Positions 8,205 through 16,159 of a stretch of DNA of 64,000 nt are shown piece after piece (position 1 is the stretch's first letter; every line of letters starts with the position of its first letter). The DNA lies in contig JAEXTV010000007.1 in NCBI GenBank assembly GCA_023406895.1, positions 1 to 64,000 on the forward strand. The letters are read 5' to 3'. Position numbers and translations under genes: made by a program. The notes beneath the pieces were generated by a model that was not told the DNA's origin, did no database searches, and was given only the letters and a program-made list of their open reading frames with translations. This stretch comes from Bacillota bacterium (GTDB lineage Bacteria; Bacillota; Clostridia; Christensenellales; SZUA-584).

Positions 8205-9719
8205 TTGTCAGAGACGATTTTAACTGCACGTGGTATTACAAAGCTTTTTCCCGGTGTAACGGCCCTTGACAACGTGGACTTTGATCTTAAAAAAGGTGAA
8301 GTGCATATTCTGGTGGGCGAAAACGGCGCAGGAAAAAGCACATTGGCAAAGGTTTTACTCGGTGCGTACATACCGGAAAGCGGAGAAATCCAAATTGATG
8401 GTCAGCCTGTTTTGCTCAAATCGGCAAAGGACGGGCTTGCCAATGGTATTGCCGCCGTTTATCAAGAGTTCACGTTGGTTCCTTACTTAAATGTATCTCA
8501 AAATATCTTTTTAAACAGAGAACCTTTAAATAAAGTTGGGCTTGTTGACCACAAGAAAATGGAAAAAGCGGCTTCGGAGTTGTTGAAATCCTTAAACTGC
8601 GATTACATCAATGTCAAATCGTATGTGAAGGAATTGAGCGTCGCGGAGCAGCAGATGGTTGAAATCGCGAAAGCCCTGTCTTTTAATCCTAAGATACTGG
8701 TGTTTGACGAACCGACCGCAACGCTCTCCGAGCGCGAGGTCGAGTCACTATTTGAAAGAATACATAACCTCAAAAAAGCAGGTATCGGCATTATCTATGT
8801 GTCGCACAGAATGCAGGAGTTCCACCAGATCGGTGACCGTATCACGGTTCTAAGAGACGGTAAAAAGATCGGTACGGTGGGCATCCAAGAGGTTAACGAT
8901 ACGGAACTCGTCAACATGATGGTGGGGCGCGATGTCTCACAGGTGTATCACCGCACGCCCAATGAGTTTACCGGCGAGGTGCTGCGCACCGAAGGGTTAT
9001 GTGACAAAGCCGGCCGGGTGAAAGATGTCAGCGTCGTGCTGAATAAAGGGGAGATAGTCGGGGTGGCTGGCCTGGTCGGTGCGGGCAGAACGGAATTTGC
9101 CCGATTGCTGTTCGGCATCGACCCGGTTGCCAAAGGCAAAATTTTCATCAACGGCGTCGAGACCCATTCTCATACGCCTGTTCAGGTGGTGAGAAAAGGC
9201 CTCGGCATGGTGTGTGAAGACCGCAAGCGGCACGGGCTGGCTCTGAAAGACTCGGTCGCGTGGAACATCCTCGCGGTCAGCCTGAAAAAATACTTCCCGA
9301 AGCACTTTATATCTCAAAAGAAAATGATAAAGGTTGCGGAAGAGTATAAGGAAAAGCTCAGGATCGCCACACCCGATGTTTACCGTGAGTGCCGGTTTTT
9401 GTCGGGCGGTAATCAGCAAAAGGTTGTTTTGGCGAAGTGGCTCAGCGCAAATTCCGATATTCTGATATTTGATGAGCCCACGAGAGGTATCGATGTCGGT
9501 GCGAAGATGGAGATCTATGCGCTGATGGATAAGCTCACGCAGGAGGGCAAATCGATACTGATGATTTCTTCGGAAATGCCAGAGGTCATCGGAATGAGTG
9601 ACCGCATCTATGTGATGCGCGAAGGCAGAATTGTGAATGAATGCATGCGCTGCGAATTCTCAACCGATGAAATCGGTGCCTGTATGCTGGGAATTGGAGG
9701 TGAAGAACATGGGGCATAA
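8205..9719 (+). CDS. Sugar ABC transporter ATP-binding protein, tandem domains (RbsA/MglA-type)
   Basis: About 504 residues with two ABC domains in tandem. The first has Walker A GENGAGKST and Walker B ILVFDEPTA; the second has the signature LSGGNQQKV and Walker B ILIFDEPTRGID. The second Walker A is degenerate (GLVGAGRTE), as usual in this family. Start choice: AGGTGAG at 8194-8200 is the likely ribosome binding site, pointing to TTG 8205; the GTG at 8196 lies inside it. It overlaps the next gene by 11 bases. It powers import with the two permeases downstream. Confidence 0.93.
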   Translation: MSETILTARGITKLFPGVTALDNVDFDLKKGEVHILVGENGAGKSTLAKVLLGAYIPESGEIQIDGQPVLLKSAKDGLANGIAAVYQEFTLVPYLNVSQNIFLNREPLNKVGLVDHKKMEKAASELLKSLNCDYINVKSYVKELSVAEQQMVEIAKALSFNPKILVFDEPTATLSEREVESLFERIHNLKKAGIGIIYVSHRMQEFHQIGDRITVLRDGKKIGTVGIQEVNDTELVNMMVGRDVSQVYHRTPNEFTGEVLRTEGLCDKAGRVKDVSVVLNKGEIVGVAGLVGAGRTEFARLLFGIDPVAKGKIFINGVETHSHTPVQVVRKGLGMVCEDRKRHGLALKDSVAWNILAVSLKKYFPKHFISQKKMIKVAEEYKEKLRIATPDVYRECRFLSGGNQQKVVLAKWLSANSDILIFDEPTRGIDVGAKMEIYALMDKLTQEGKSILMISSEMPEVIGMSDRIYVMREGRIVNECMRCEFSTDEIGACMLGIGGEEHGA

Positions 9720-10674
9720 ATCAGCAAAGTCGTCAAAAGTCGTTAATCTGGTTAGAAATATACCTCCTGTTTTTTGGATACTGGTGGTGATGGTGGTCGG
9801 GTTCGGCTCGTTCGCAACCAACTACTTTGAGTTTAAGAATCTGCAAAACATACTCGTTCAGTCAGTGCCGCTTATGCTGGTGGCATACGCACAGACTCTG
9901 GTCATATTGACAGAGGGTGTCGATCTGTCACTCGGTTCACAGGTCAGCCTCGTCACGGTATTGTGGGTCAGCTTTATGCAGATGGGCATGCCGTTCTATG
10001 TGGCGGCGGTTCTCGCGGTCGGTTGCTCCATGATAGCGGGCGCCATCAACGGCGTGATCATCGCCAAATGGAAGGTGCCGCCGTTTATCGTGACGCTCGG
10101 TATGCAAAACATACTCTACAGCATTGCGCTGCTGATTACAAAGGGCTCCTCCATTTACTACGCGAATGATATTTTTCAGGTGATATCCGGAACCATTATT
10201 TTGGGGTTCCCGCTGATTGTCTGGATCACGGCGCTGATGTTCATATTGACCTGGATGATATTGTACCATACAAGGGTCGGTGCGAGAATATTCGGCCTCG
10301 GCGGCAATGCGGAAGCATTGGTTCTTGCGGGTGTCAACGTGATCAAGCCCACGGTGTTTGTGTATGCGTTCGCGGGCTTTTTAACGGCAATCAGCGGCCT
10401 TCTCACCACGTGCAGGCTCGAATCGGGGCAGCCGATTGTCGGGCAGGGGTGGGAGTTTCAGGCGGTGGCTGCCACCTTGCTGGGCGGCACATCCTTTAAG
10501 GAAGGAAAAGGCGGTCTTGGCGGTACCATACTCGGCGTGCTGCTGATCACCATGCTCAAAAACGGGTTGAACCTGGTTAACCTGCCGTCCATCTATCAGA
10601 ATGCAATCATAGGCATTATCATACTTGCGGCGATTGTCGTTGACAGTACTATACGCCGGATGAAAGAGAATTAG
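9709..10674 (+). CDS. Sugar ABC transporter permease 1 (RbsC-type)
   Basis: A 321-residue integral membrane protein of the BPD_transp_2 family, with roughly eight to ten hydrophobic segments and the family motifs TEGVDLSLGS and LLGGTSFKEGKGG. The ATG at 9709 is preceded by GGAGGTGAAG inside the end of the ATPase gene. It pairs with the second permease 11 bases downstream, probably as a heterodimer in the membrane. Confidence 0.93.
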   Translation: MGHKSAKSSKVVNLVRNIPPVFWILVVMVVGFGSFATNYFEFKNLQNILVQSVPLMLVAYAQTLVILTEGVDLSLGSQVSLVTVLWVSFMQMGMPFYVAAVLAVGCSMIAGAINGVIIAKWKVPPFIVTLGMQNILYSIALLITKGSSIYYANDIFQVISGTIILGFPLIVWITALMFILTWMILYHTRVGARIFGLGGNAEALVLAGVNVIKPTVFVYAFAGFLTAISGLLTTCRLESGQPIVGQGWEFQAVAATLLGGTSFKEGKGGLGGTILGVLLITMLKNGLNLVNLPSIYQNAIIGIIILAAIVVDSTIRRMKEN

Positions 10675-10685
10675 GGAGGACAGCC

Positions 10686-11645
10686 ATGAAAAAGTATTTC
10701 AATAAAATGAAGCGACTCAGGTCGTTCTACAGCATCATAGGGCTGCTGTTCGTGGTTGTGATCTCATCCATAGGCATTAAAGAATTTATGACATTGAGCA
10801 ATGTGATCACGCTGTTCAGACAGGCCAGCACACTGCTCGTACTGAGCACGGGCTTGACGGCGGTGATACTCACAAGCGGTATTGACCTCAGCGTGGGTGC
10901 GGTATCGGGGCTTGTCGGCTGCATCGTGGCCCAGTTTTTAAAAATGGGCGTGCCGGCGCCGCTGACCTTCATCATTGCCATCGCGTTTGGTGCCTTGTTT
11001 GGATTGTTCAACGGCTTTCTCGTGGGCACGGTCAAAATGCCGCCGTTTATTGCGACGTTCGGTATGAGCTGGGTGGCGAGCGGTCTTTCCATCATCGTCA
11101 TGAACGGTGAGGTGATATTCGGCCTTGCGGACGATTTCACATGGTTTGGCACAGGTTATTTCGGGCCGATTCCCGTGATTGCGATTATTGCGCTGATTGT
11201 GGTGGTCATCGCTTACCTTATCCTTCAAAAAACCACTTTCGGCAGAGACATCTATGCGATCGGTGCCAATCAGGATGCGGCCAAATACTCGGCGGCCCCT
11301 GTGAAAAAAACGCTGTACTGGGCGTTTATATTCTCCGGCATCACAGCGGGTATCGGCGGCTTGCTGATGACGGCAAGGCTCAACGCGGCTGACTCGACAA
11401 TGGGCGATTCATACGGTTTACAGACGGTTGCGGCCGTGGTGGTTGGCGGTACATCGCTGCTGGGCGGAGAAGGCAGTGTGGTGGGTACGGTCATCGGGGC
11501 ACTGCTGCTCACCATTGTGATGAACGTGATGAACCTGCTGGGGATTTCCTCGTTTGCGCAGCCGGCCATCGTGGGTATCGTCATCATCGCGATGGTGTTG
11601 TTCGACTCGTACACACGGCAAAAACACGCGACGGCTTTAAAATAA
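10686..11645 (+). CDS. Sugar ABC transporter permease 2 (RbsC-type)
   Basis: A 319-residue permease paralogous to the preceding gene, with SGIDLSVGAVSGL near the N-terminal third and VVGGTSLLGGEGS near the C-terminal third. Two different permeases with one fused ATPase and one binding protein form a complete importer. The ribosome binding site AGGGAGGA precedes ATG 10686. The stop is followed by the regulator's promoter. Confidence 0.93.
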   Translation: MKKYFNKMKRLRSFYSIIGLLFVVVISSIGIKEFMTLSNVITLFRQASTLLVLSTGLTAVILTSGIDLSVGAVSGLVGCIVAQFLKMGVPAPLTFIIAIAFGALFGLFNGFLVGTVKMPPFIATFGMSWVASGLSIIVMNGEVIFGLADDFTWFGTGYFGPIPVIAIIALIVVVIAYLILQKTTFGRDIYAIGANQDAAKYSAAPVKKTLYWAFIFSGITAGIGGLLMTARLNAADSTMGDSYGLQTVAAVVVGGTSLLGGEGSVVGTVIGALLLTIVMNVMNLLGISSFAQPAIVGIVIIAMVLFDSYTRQKHATALK

Positions 11646-11660
11646 TCAGGAAAGTTCAGC

Positions 11661-11720
11661 TTGGGCAGTGAGATAATGAGTCGCTATAATATTGTATCCA
11701 GTATCATGAGATGGTATAAT
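11661..11720 (+). promoter_or_regulatory. Promoter(s) of the GntR gene with overlapping operator-like site
   Basis: TTGGGC (11661-11666), 18 bases, TATAAT (11685-11690). A second possible promoter is TTGTAT (11692-11697), 17 bases, TATAAT (11715-11720). The operator-like ATATTGTATCCAGTAT at 11689-11704 covers the first -10 and the second -35, which implies autoregulation. It matches the sites at 3796 and 3876. Confidence 0.7.
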
Positions 11721-11766
11721 CTATGATTAGATGCAATTATAAACTCATCATATTTGGAGAATGAAT

Positions 11767-12465
11767 ATGGAATTGACGAATATTGAAAAATCTCAAAAGA
11801 TTAAATACCAAAGAATGCCCGAGCTTGTCAAAGAGCAGCTGATGGATTGGATTATGGACGGTACCATCTCAATGGGCGAAAAGCTGAATGCCGAAGATCT
11901 GGCTTCCAGAATGGGCGTCAGCCGTATGCCTGTCAGAGAAGCGCTTAAAAGCATGGAGAAATCCGGCATTGTCCATTCAATTCCCTATGTGGGGACGAGA
12001 GTGGCTGAGCTTCAGATGACAGATATCGTTCAGATCTATCTCATGCGCGAGGCACTTGAGCCATTGGCTGCTTATTACGCCTGCAAAAACATGACGGATT
12101 CAAAACTGCAAGCCATTGAAAGCCTGCATGCAAGGCTGGAAAATGTGATCAGTGAGGCGACCCCGAATGCCAAGCAGATTTTTGTACTGAACCGCGATTT
12201 TCATTTTGAGATCTACGAGGTCAGCGGTATGAAGTACATGATCAACATCATCGCGACGCTTTGGGATAACCTTGCCTTTTACAAGCTGATCTACGGCAGA
12301 AAGTATGCCACGGATAAAAACAGCGCGTTAAATATGCTCCGCGAACATAAGGAGTATATTGAAAGACTAAAGAACGGGCAGGCAAACGAATTAAAGACCT
12401 TGATGCACGATTCGCTGCACCGGCGGGTGCTGGAGCTTAAAGATCAAGTGACCTACGACATATAA
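11767..12465 (+). CDS. GntR-family transcriptional regulator, FCD domain
   Basis: A 232-residue regulator. The N-terminal winged helix-turn-helix (about residues 15-80) includes LASRMGVSRMPVREALKSME. The C-terminal all-helical FCD ligand domain contains RDFHFEIYEVSG and a late HRRVLEL segment; FCD domains usually bind a metal and a small acid. ATG 11767 is preferred because GGAGA abuts ATG 11761. Because operator-like copies occur before this gene and before the gene at 3993, it probably controls the whole locus and itself. The likely inducer is a sugar acid or pathway intermediate. Confidence 0.93.
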   Translation: MELTNIEKSQKIKYQRMPELVKEQLMDWIMDGTISMGEKLNAEDLASRMGVSRMPVREALKSMEKSGIVHSIPYVGTRVAELQMTDIVQIYLMREALEPLAAYYACKNMTDSKLQAIESLHARLENVISEATPNAKQIFVLNRDFHFEIYEVSGMKYMINIIATLWDNLAFYKLIYGRKYATDKNSALNMLREHKEYIERLKNGQANELKTLMHDSLHRRVLELKDQVTYDI

Positions 12466-12513
12466 CATCAGGGATTTTAATATGGGCTGCCGCAAAGTTA
12501 GGGAGTTAACATC

Positions 12514-12813
12514 ATGGACTACACAATGGCGGAATGCGGAGGATGCTTAACCTGCGAAATTGCATGCTCATATAAGCATAATAAAGAATTCAATCATCTT
12601 ATCTCCAGCATAGAAATTGTCGAGCTGGAAAACGAACAGGGATACAACGTACGCCTCATTGAAGACACTTCAACGGGCAGAATACCATGCGACGGATGCC
12701 TCGGTGATGAACCGATGTGTCTTTCGTATTGTCCGAAGCACGAAGAATTAAAAGCGATCCTCACGCGGCATATTTCGGAGCGCATCAAGAAAGGGGAAAG
12801 CAAAGATGAATAA
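12514..12813 (+). CDS. Small 4Fe-4S electron-transfer protein beside the AOR gene
   Basis: A 99-residue ferredoxin-like protein. CGGCLTCEIAC near the N-terminus and CDGC, then MCLSYC, near the middle supply eight cysteines, enough for two [4Fe-4S] clusters, in the style of DmsB/HycB-type subunits. It ends 8 bases inside the AOR-family gene, so the two are co-translated. It probably carries electrons from the AOR-like catalytic subunit to ferredoxin or another acceptor. Confidence 0.85.
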   Translation: MDYTMAECGGCLTCEIACSYKHNKEFNHLISSIEIVELENEQGYNVRLIEDTSTGRIPCDGCLGDEPMCLSYCPKHEELKAILTRHISERIKKGESKDE

Positions 12814-14737
12814 GTGTTACGGCATAATGGGCAGGACGCTTCGTATCAATTTAACAAGTCAAGAGATCAAAGTTGAGGACAACTCAAAATATTACCGCGA
12901 CTTTCTCACATCGAGCGGTTATGCCGCAAAAATGATTTATGACGAAATAAAAGACTGGGTGACGCCTTTTGACCCAGCAAACAAAGTGATATTCTCGGCA
13001 GGCGCGCTGATCGGTACGGTAGCGCCCGGCGCGTGCAAAATGAACATCAGCACGATCGGCCCGATGACGGGCGGCTGGGCGACAGGCAGCAGCGACAGCT
13101 ATGTGGCGATGGAATTAAAGCATGCCGGATACGACGCGATTATAGTGGAAGGGCGCAGCCACAAGCCTTGTTATTTGTATGTGACGGATGAAAAGGTGGA
13201 AATACGCGATGCCTGCGCTCTCTGGGGCAAAACCACATGGGAGACGCTGGATGCGATTCGCGAAGAGCTGGGTGACCCCAAGATGCACATCATATCCATC
13301 GGGCCGGCCGGAGAGAACCTTGCACGCGGCGCCTGCGTGATACAGGACAGAGGCCGCGGTTTCGGCCGCTGCGGCACGGGTGCGGTGATCGGGTCGAAGA
13401 ATTTGAAGGCCATCGTCTGCAAAGGCAAAAAGCCGATTCAGGTGGCTGACCCCGAGAAGTTTATGCAGGCGGCGCATCGCTGCCGCAAAAAGATACTCGA
13501 CTGCCCCGAGACGGAGCGTTTTCGCAAATACGGCACGCTCGGCATATTTCAGCACAAGCAGGATATGGGCGCAATCCCATACAGAAACTCGCAGGAGAGC
13601 GTGTTCCCTGAGGATACGGATGTCACGATGGACCCTGTGCAGGTCATCGATAAATACACGGTTTCCAAGCAGAACTTCCCGGGCTGCCCGATCGGCTGCG
13701 GACGCCATGTGACGATTACCGACGGGCCGTATAAGGGGCTCACCGCAGAATTCAACCACTGGGAGGCTTTTGGGACCATTGTGGGCCGCTGTGCGGTGAC
13801 AGAGCCCACGTTTATGGTGAAGGTGACGGCCTACTGCAACGAGATGGGCATCGACTTCAACCTCGCGGGCTGTGCCATTGCCTGGGCAATGGAATGCTAT
13901 CAGCGCGGTATTCTCACCACAGAAGATACAGACGGCATGGAACTTGAGTGGGGCAATGAAGCCCAGATACTCGAGCTGATCCGCAAGATGAGCTACCGGG
14001 AGGGCTTTGGCAATATCCTCGCGGAGGGCAGCAAGCGTGCCGCCGATATCATCGGCAGGGAGTCGGGCTACTATGCGATGCACATCAAAGGGCAGGATCT
14101 ATATGAATGCCTGCGCGGCTCCAACGCTTGGGCGCTCGGCGCCACGGTTTCCACGCGCGGTGGCGGCCACACCACCGGCACCTGTGGCTATGAGCAGGCT
14201 ATCAACATAGACAGTGAAAAAGCGTATCAAGTGCTGGGTATCAGAAACGTGGAGGACCCGCTGAGCTACGAAGGCAAAGCGGAGGTCACATATCTGTTTG
14301 AAGTGCTGCACCGCATCAACAACTCAACCGGAATCTGCCACCAGAACACCATCTACAACAAGCTCGATTATCTCGTTGTGGCGGACATTGCCGAGATGCT
14401 CTCGGCGGCCACCGGCGTTGAAATGATCGCGCAGGATCTTGAGGATATCGCGCAGCGCCAGATCAACCTCGAAAAAGCCATTAACGCGCGCTTCACGAAT
14501 TTCAGCCGAAAGGATGATCTTCCCACGCTGAGGGACCAAACGGAACCGCTGCACAACGGAAAGATGGACGGCTGGAAGCTCGACATGGATAAATGGGACG
14601 GCATGCTCGACCGCTATTACGAGCTGCACGGCTGGGACAAGCAAACGGGGTATCCCAAACGCAGCACGCTCGAGAAGTACGGCATCGGCTACGTGGCGGA
14701 TGAGCTCGAATCCAGAGGAAAGCTCGGCAAGGAATAA
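12806..14737 (+). CDS. Aldehyde ferredoxin oxidoreductase family protein (tungstopterin)
   Basis: A 643-residue AOR-family enzyme, expected to hold a tungsten (or molybdenum) bis-pterin and a [4Fe-4S] cluster and to oxidise an aldehyde to an acid. It begins with GIMGRTLRINL and shows GPMTGGWATGSSD and the GRGFGRCGTGAVIGSKNLKA pterin segment. The cluster motif, normally CX2CX3C plus a distant Cys, reads F291-x2-C294-x3-C298, with C511 as the distant one, so the first ligand is missing. It sits between a small Fe-S protein and a UPF0261 gene, upstream of a cofactor-type riboswitch module. The substrate may be the imported sugar or a sugar aldehyde (inference). Confidence 0.92.
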   Translation: MNKCYGIMGRTLRINLTSQEIKVEDNSKYYRDFLTSSGYAAKMIYDEIKDWVTPFDPANKVIFSAGALIGTVAPGACKMNISTIGPMTGGWATGSSDSYVAMELKHAGYDAIIVEGRSHKPCYLYVTDEKVEIRDACALWGKTTWETLDAIREELGDPKMHIISIGPAGENLARGACVIQDRGRGFGRCGTGAVIGSKNLKAIVCKGKKPIQVADPEKFMQAAHRCRKKILDCPETERFRKYGTLGIFQHKQDMGAIPYRNSQESVFPEDTDVTMDPVQVIDKYTVSKQNFPGCPIGCGRHVTITDGPYKGLTAEFNHWEAFGTIVGRCAVTEPTFMVKVTAYCNEMGIDFNLAGCAIAWAMECYQRGILTTEDTDGMELEWGNEAQILELIRKMSYREGFGNILAEGSKRAADIIGRESGYYAMHIKGQDLYECLRGSNAWALGATVSTRGGGHTTGTCGYEQAINIDSEKAYQVLGIRNVEDPLSYEGKAEVTYLFEVLHRINNSTGICHQNTIYNKLDYLVVADIAEMLSAATGVEMIAQDLEDIAQRQINLEKAINARFTNFSRKDDLPTLRDQTEPLHNGKMDGWKLDMDKWDGMLDRYYELHGWDKQTGYPKRSTLEKYGIGYVADELESRGKLGKE

Positions 14738-14757
14738 AACGGTATAAGGATGACAAT

Positions 14758-15984
14758 ATGAAAACGATCGCCATCATACTGAGCATAGATACAAAAGAAG
14801 CGGAAGCGAGATTTTTAAAGGCGTGCGTGGAACAGCGCGGCCATAAAGCGCTGGTCATCGATCTTTCCACACGCGGCAATTACGATTTTGTGCCGGACAT
14901 CACGCGTGACGAAGTGTGCCTCGCGGGCGGAATGGAGCCGTCTGTACTGGCAGCCAGCCCGAAGAACGAGGCGGTTCAGGCCATGATGGACGGCGCGAAG
15001 GCCATCGTACCGTATCTGTATGCGAAAGGCGCTTTCGACGGCATCATATCCGCGGGCGGTCTTCAAAACACGATGGCCGCAGTGGGCGCGATGCAGACAT
15101 TGCCCTTGGGCGTGCCCAAGGTGATGGTGTCCACGGTCGCGTGCGGCTGCCGGAGCTTTGAGCCGTTTGTGGGTATCAAGGACATCGTGATGATCCCGTC
15201 AATCGCCGATATCACCGGTATCAATTCGGTGACCGAGGTCATACTCGGCAACGCGGCGGCGGCTGTGATCGGCATGACGGAGCAGGCAAGACGGCTGCCC
15301 AGCGACGGCAAAACGCGCATCGGCACCACGCTGATGGGCGTCACCAACAACTCGGCAGTGCAGGCGGCGCGACTGCTTGAGGCGCAGGGGTATGAGGTGA
15401 TCAGCTTTCATTCCACGGGCGTCGGCGGACGATACCTTGAGTATCTGATCGGGGAAGGGCTCATCACAGCTGCCATGGATCTCTCGCTGCACGAGGTGAT
15501 TGCAGCGGATGTGTTTGATTTAGGATTCTCAAACGGCGCGCCGGACAGGCTCAAAGTAGGCTGTGAAAAAGGCATACCGATGGTGGTCGCGCCGGGTGCG
15601 CTCGATTTTGTGGATGTGTACCTCGCTGATTTTAAGAACGGCATCATCGGCGACTGGACGCAGCGCAAATACAACCTGCATAACAATGCCGTGGCGCATG
15701 TAAAGGCATTCGCGCACGAATCCGAAAAAGCGGCCAAACTGGTGGTGGAGCGGCTCAACAAGGCCAAGGGGCCTGTGACCGTGCTGCTGCCGCTGCGCGG
15801 CCTGCGTGTGGATACGCTGCCTGGGCAAAGCCTTTACGATCCCGAAGTGGACGAAGCGATATGCAACGTATTTCGCAACGGCCTTGATAAACGGATTAAA
15901 CAGATTGAGGTGGACGCCAACCTGACGGATATGGCGTTCAGCGAAGCCGCCGCAGCGGAGATGGCGGCGCTTATTGAGGGATGA
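14758..15984 (+). CDS. Tm-1-like ATP-binding domain protein (UPF0261)
   Basis: A 408-residue protein resembling the UPF0261/COG5441 family, related to the N-terminal half of plant Tm-1, which is reported to bind ATP. The N-terminus IAIILSIDTKEAEARF and the segments MVSTVACGCRSFEPFVG and GALDFVDVYLADF are family-like. No enzymatic activity is firmly assigned to the family. It follows the AOR-family gene by 20 bases and precedes the RuBisCO-like gene. Since no sugar or sugar-acid kinase is present in this locus, a phosphotransfer role is conceivable but unproven. Confidence 0.85.
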   Translation: MKTIAIILSIDTKEAEARFLKACVEQRGHKALVIDLSTRGNYDFVPDITRDEVCLAGGMEPSVLAASPKNEAVQAMMDGAKAIVPYLYAKGAFDGIISAGGLQNTMAAVGAMQTLPLGVPKVMVSTVACGCRSFEPFVGIKDIVMIPSIADITGINSVTEVILGNAAAAVIGMTEQARRLPSDGKTRIGTTLMGVTNNSAVQAARLLEAQGYEVISFHSTGVGGRYLEYLIGEGLITAAMDLSLHEVIAADVFDLGFSNGAPDRLKVGCEKGIPMVVAPGALDFVDVYLADFKNGIIGDWTQRKYNLHNNAVAHVKAFAHESEKAAKLVVERLNKAKGPVTVLLPLRGLRVDTLPGQSLYDPEVDEAICNVFRNGLDKRIKQIEVDANLTDMAFSEAAAAEMAALIEG

Positions 15985-16159
15985 TTAGACCCGCTGATTC
16001 ATTCGGTCTGCTGCGATGGAGCTGATTTTACCGCTTTGCTGTCATGAACAAAACCGTGGCATCACACAATCCATCGGTTTGCTCATTGCAAATAATAAAG
16101 CACCATCAGCATTCTTCCAATGAGTCAGAACGTGTCAAGCGATAACAGGAGAGACAACA

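Noticed and set aside
13115..14083. 322-codon minus frame opposite the AOR-family gene
   Set aside because: No family features, no ribosome binding site, His/Arg/Ala-rich shadow composition.
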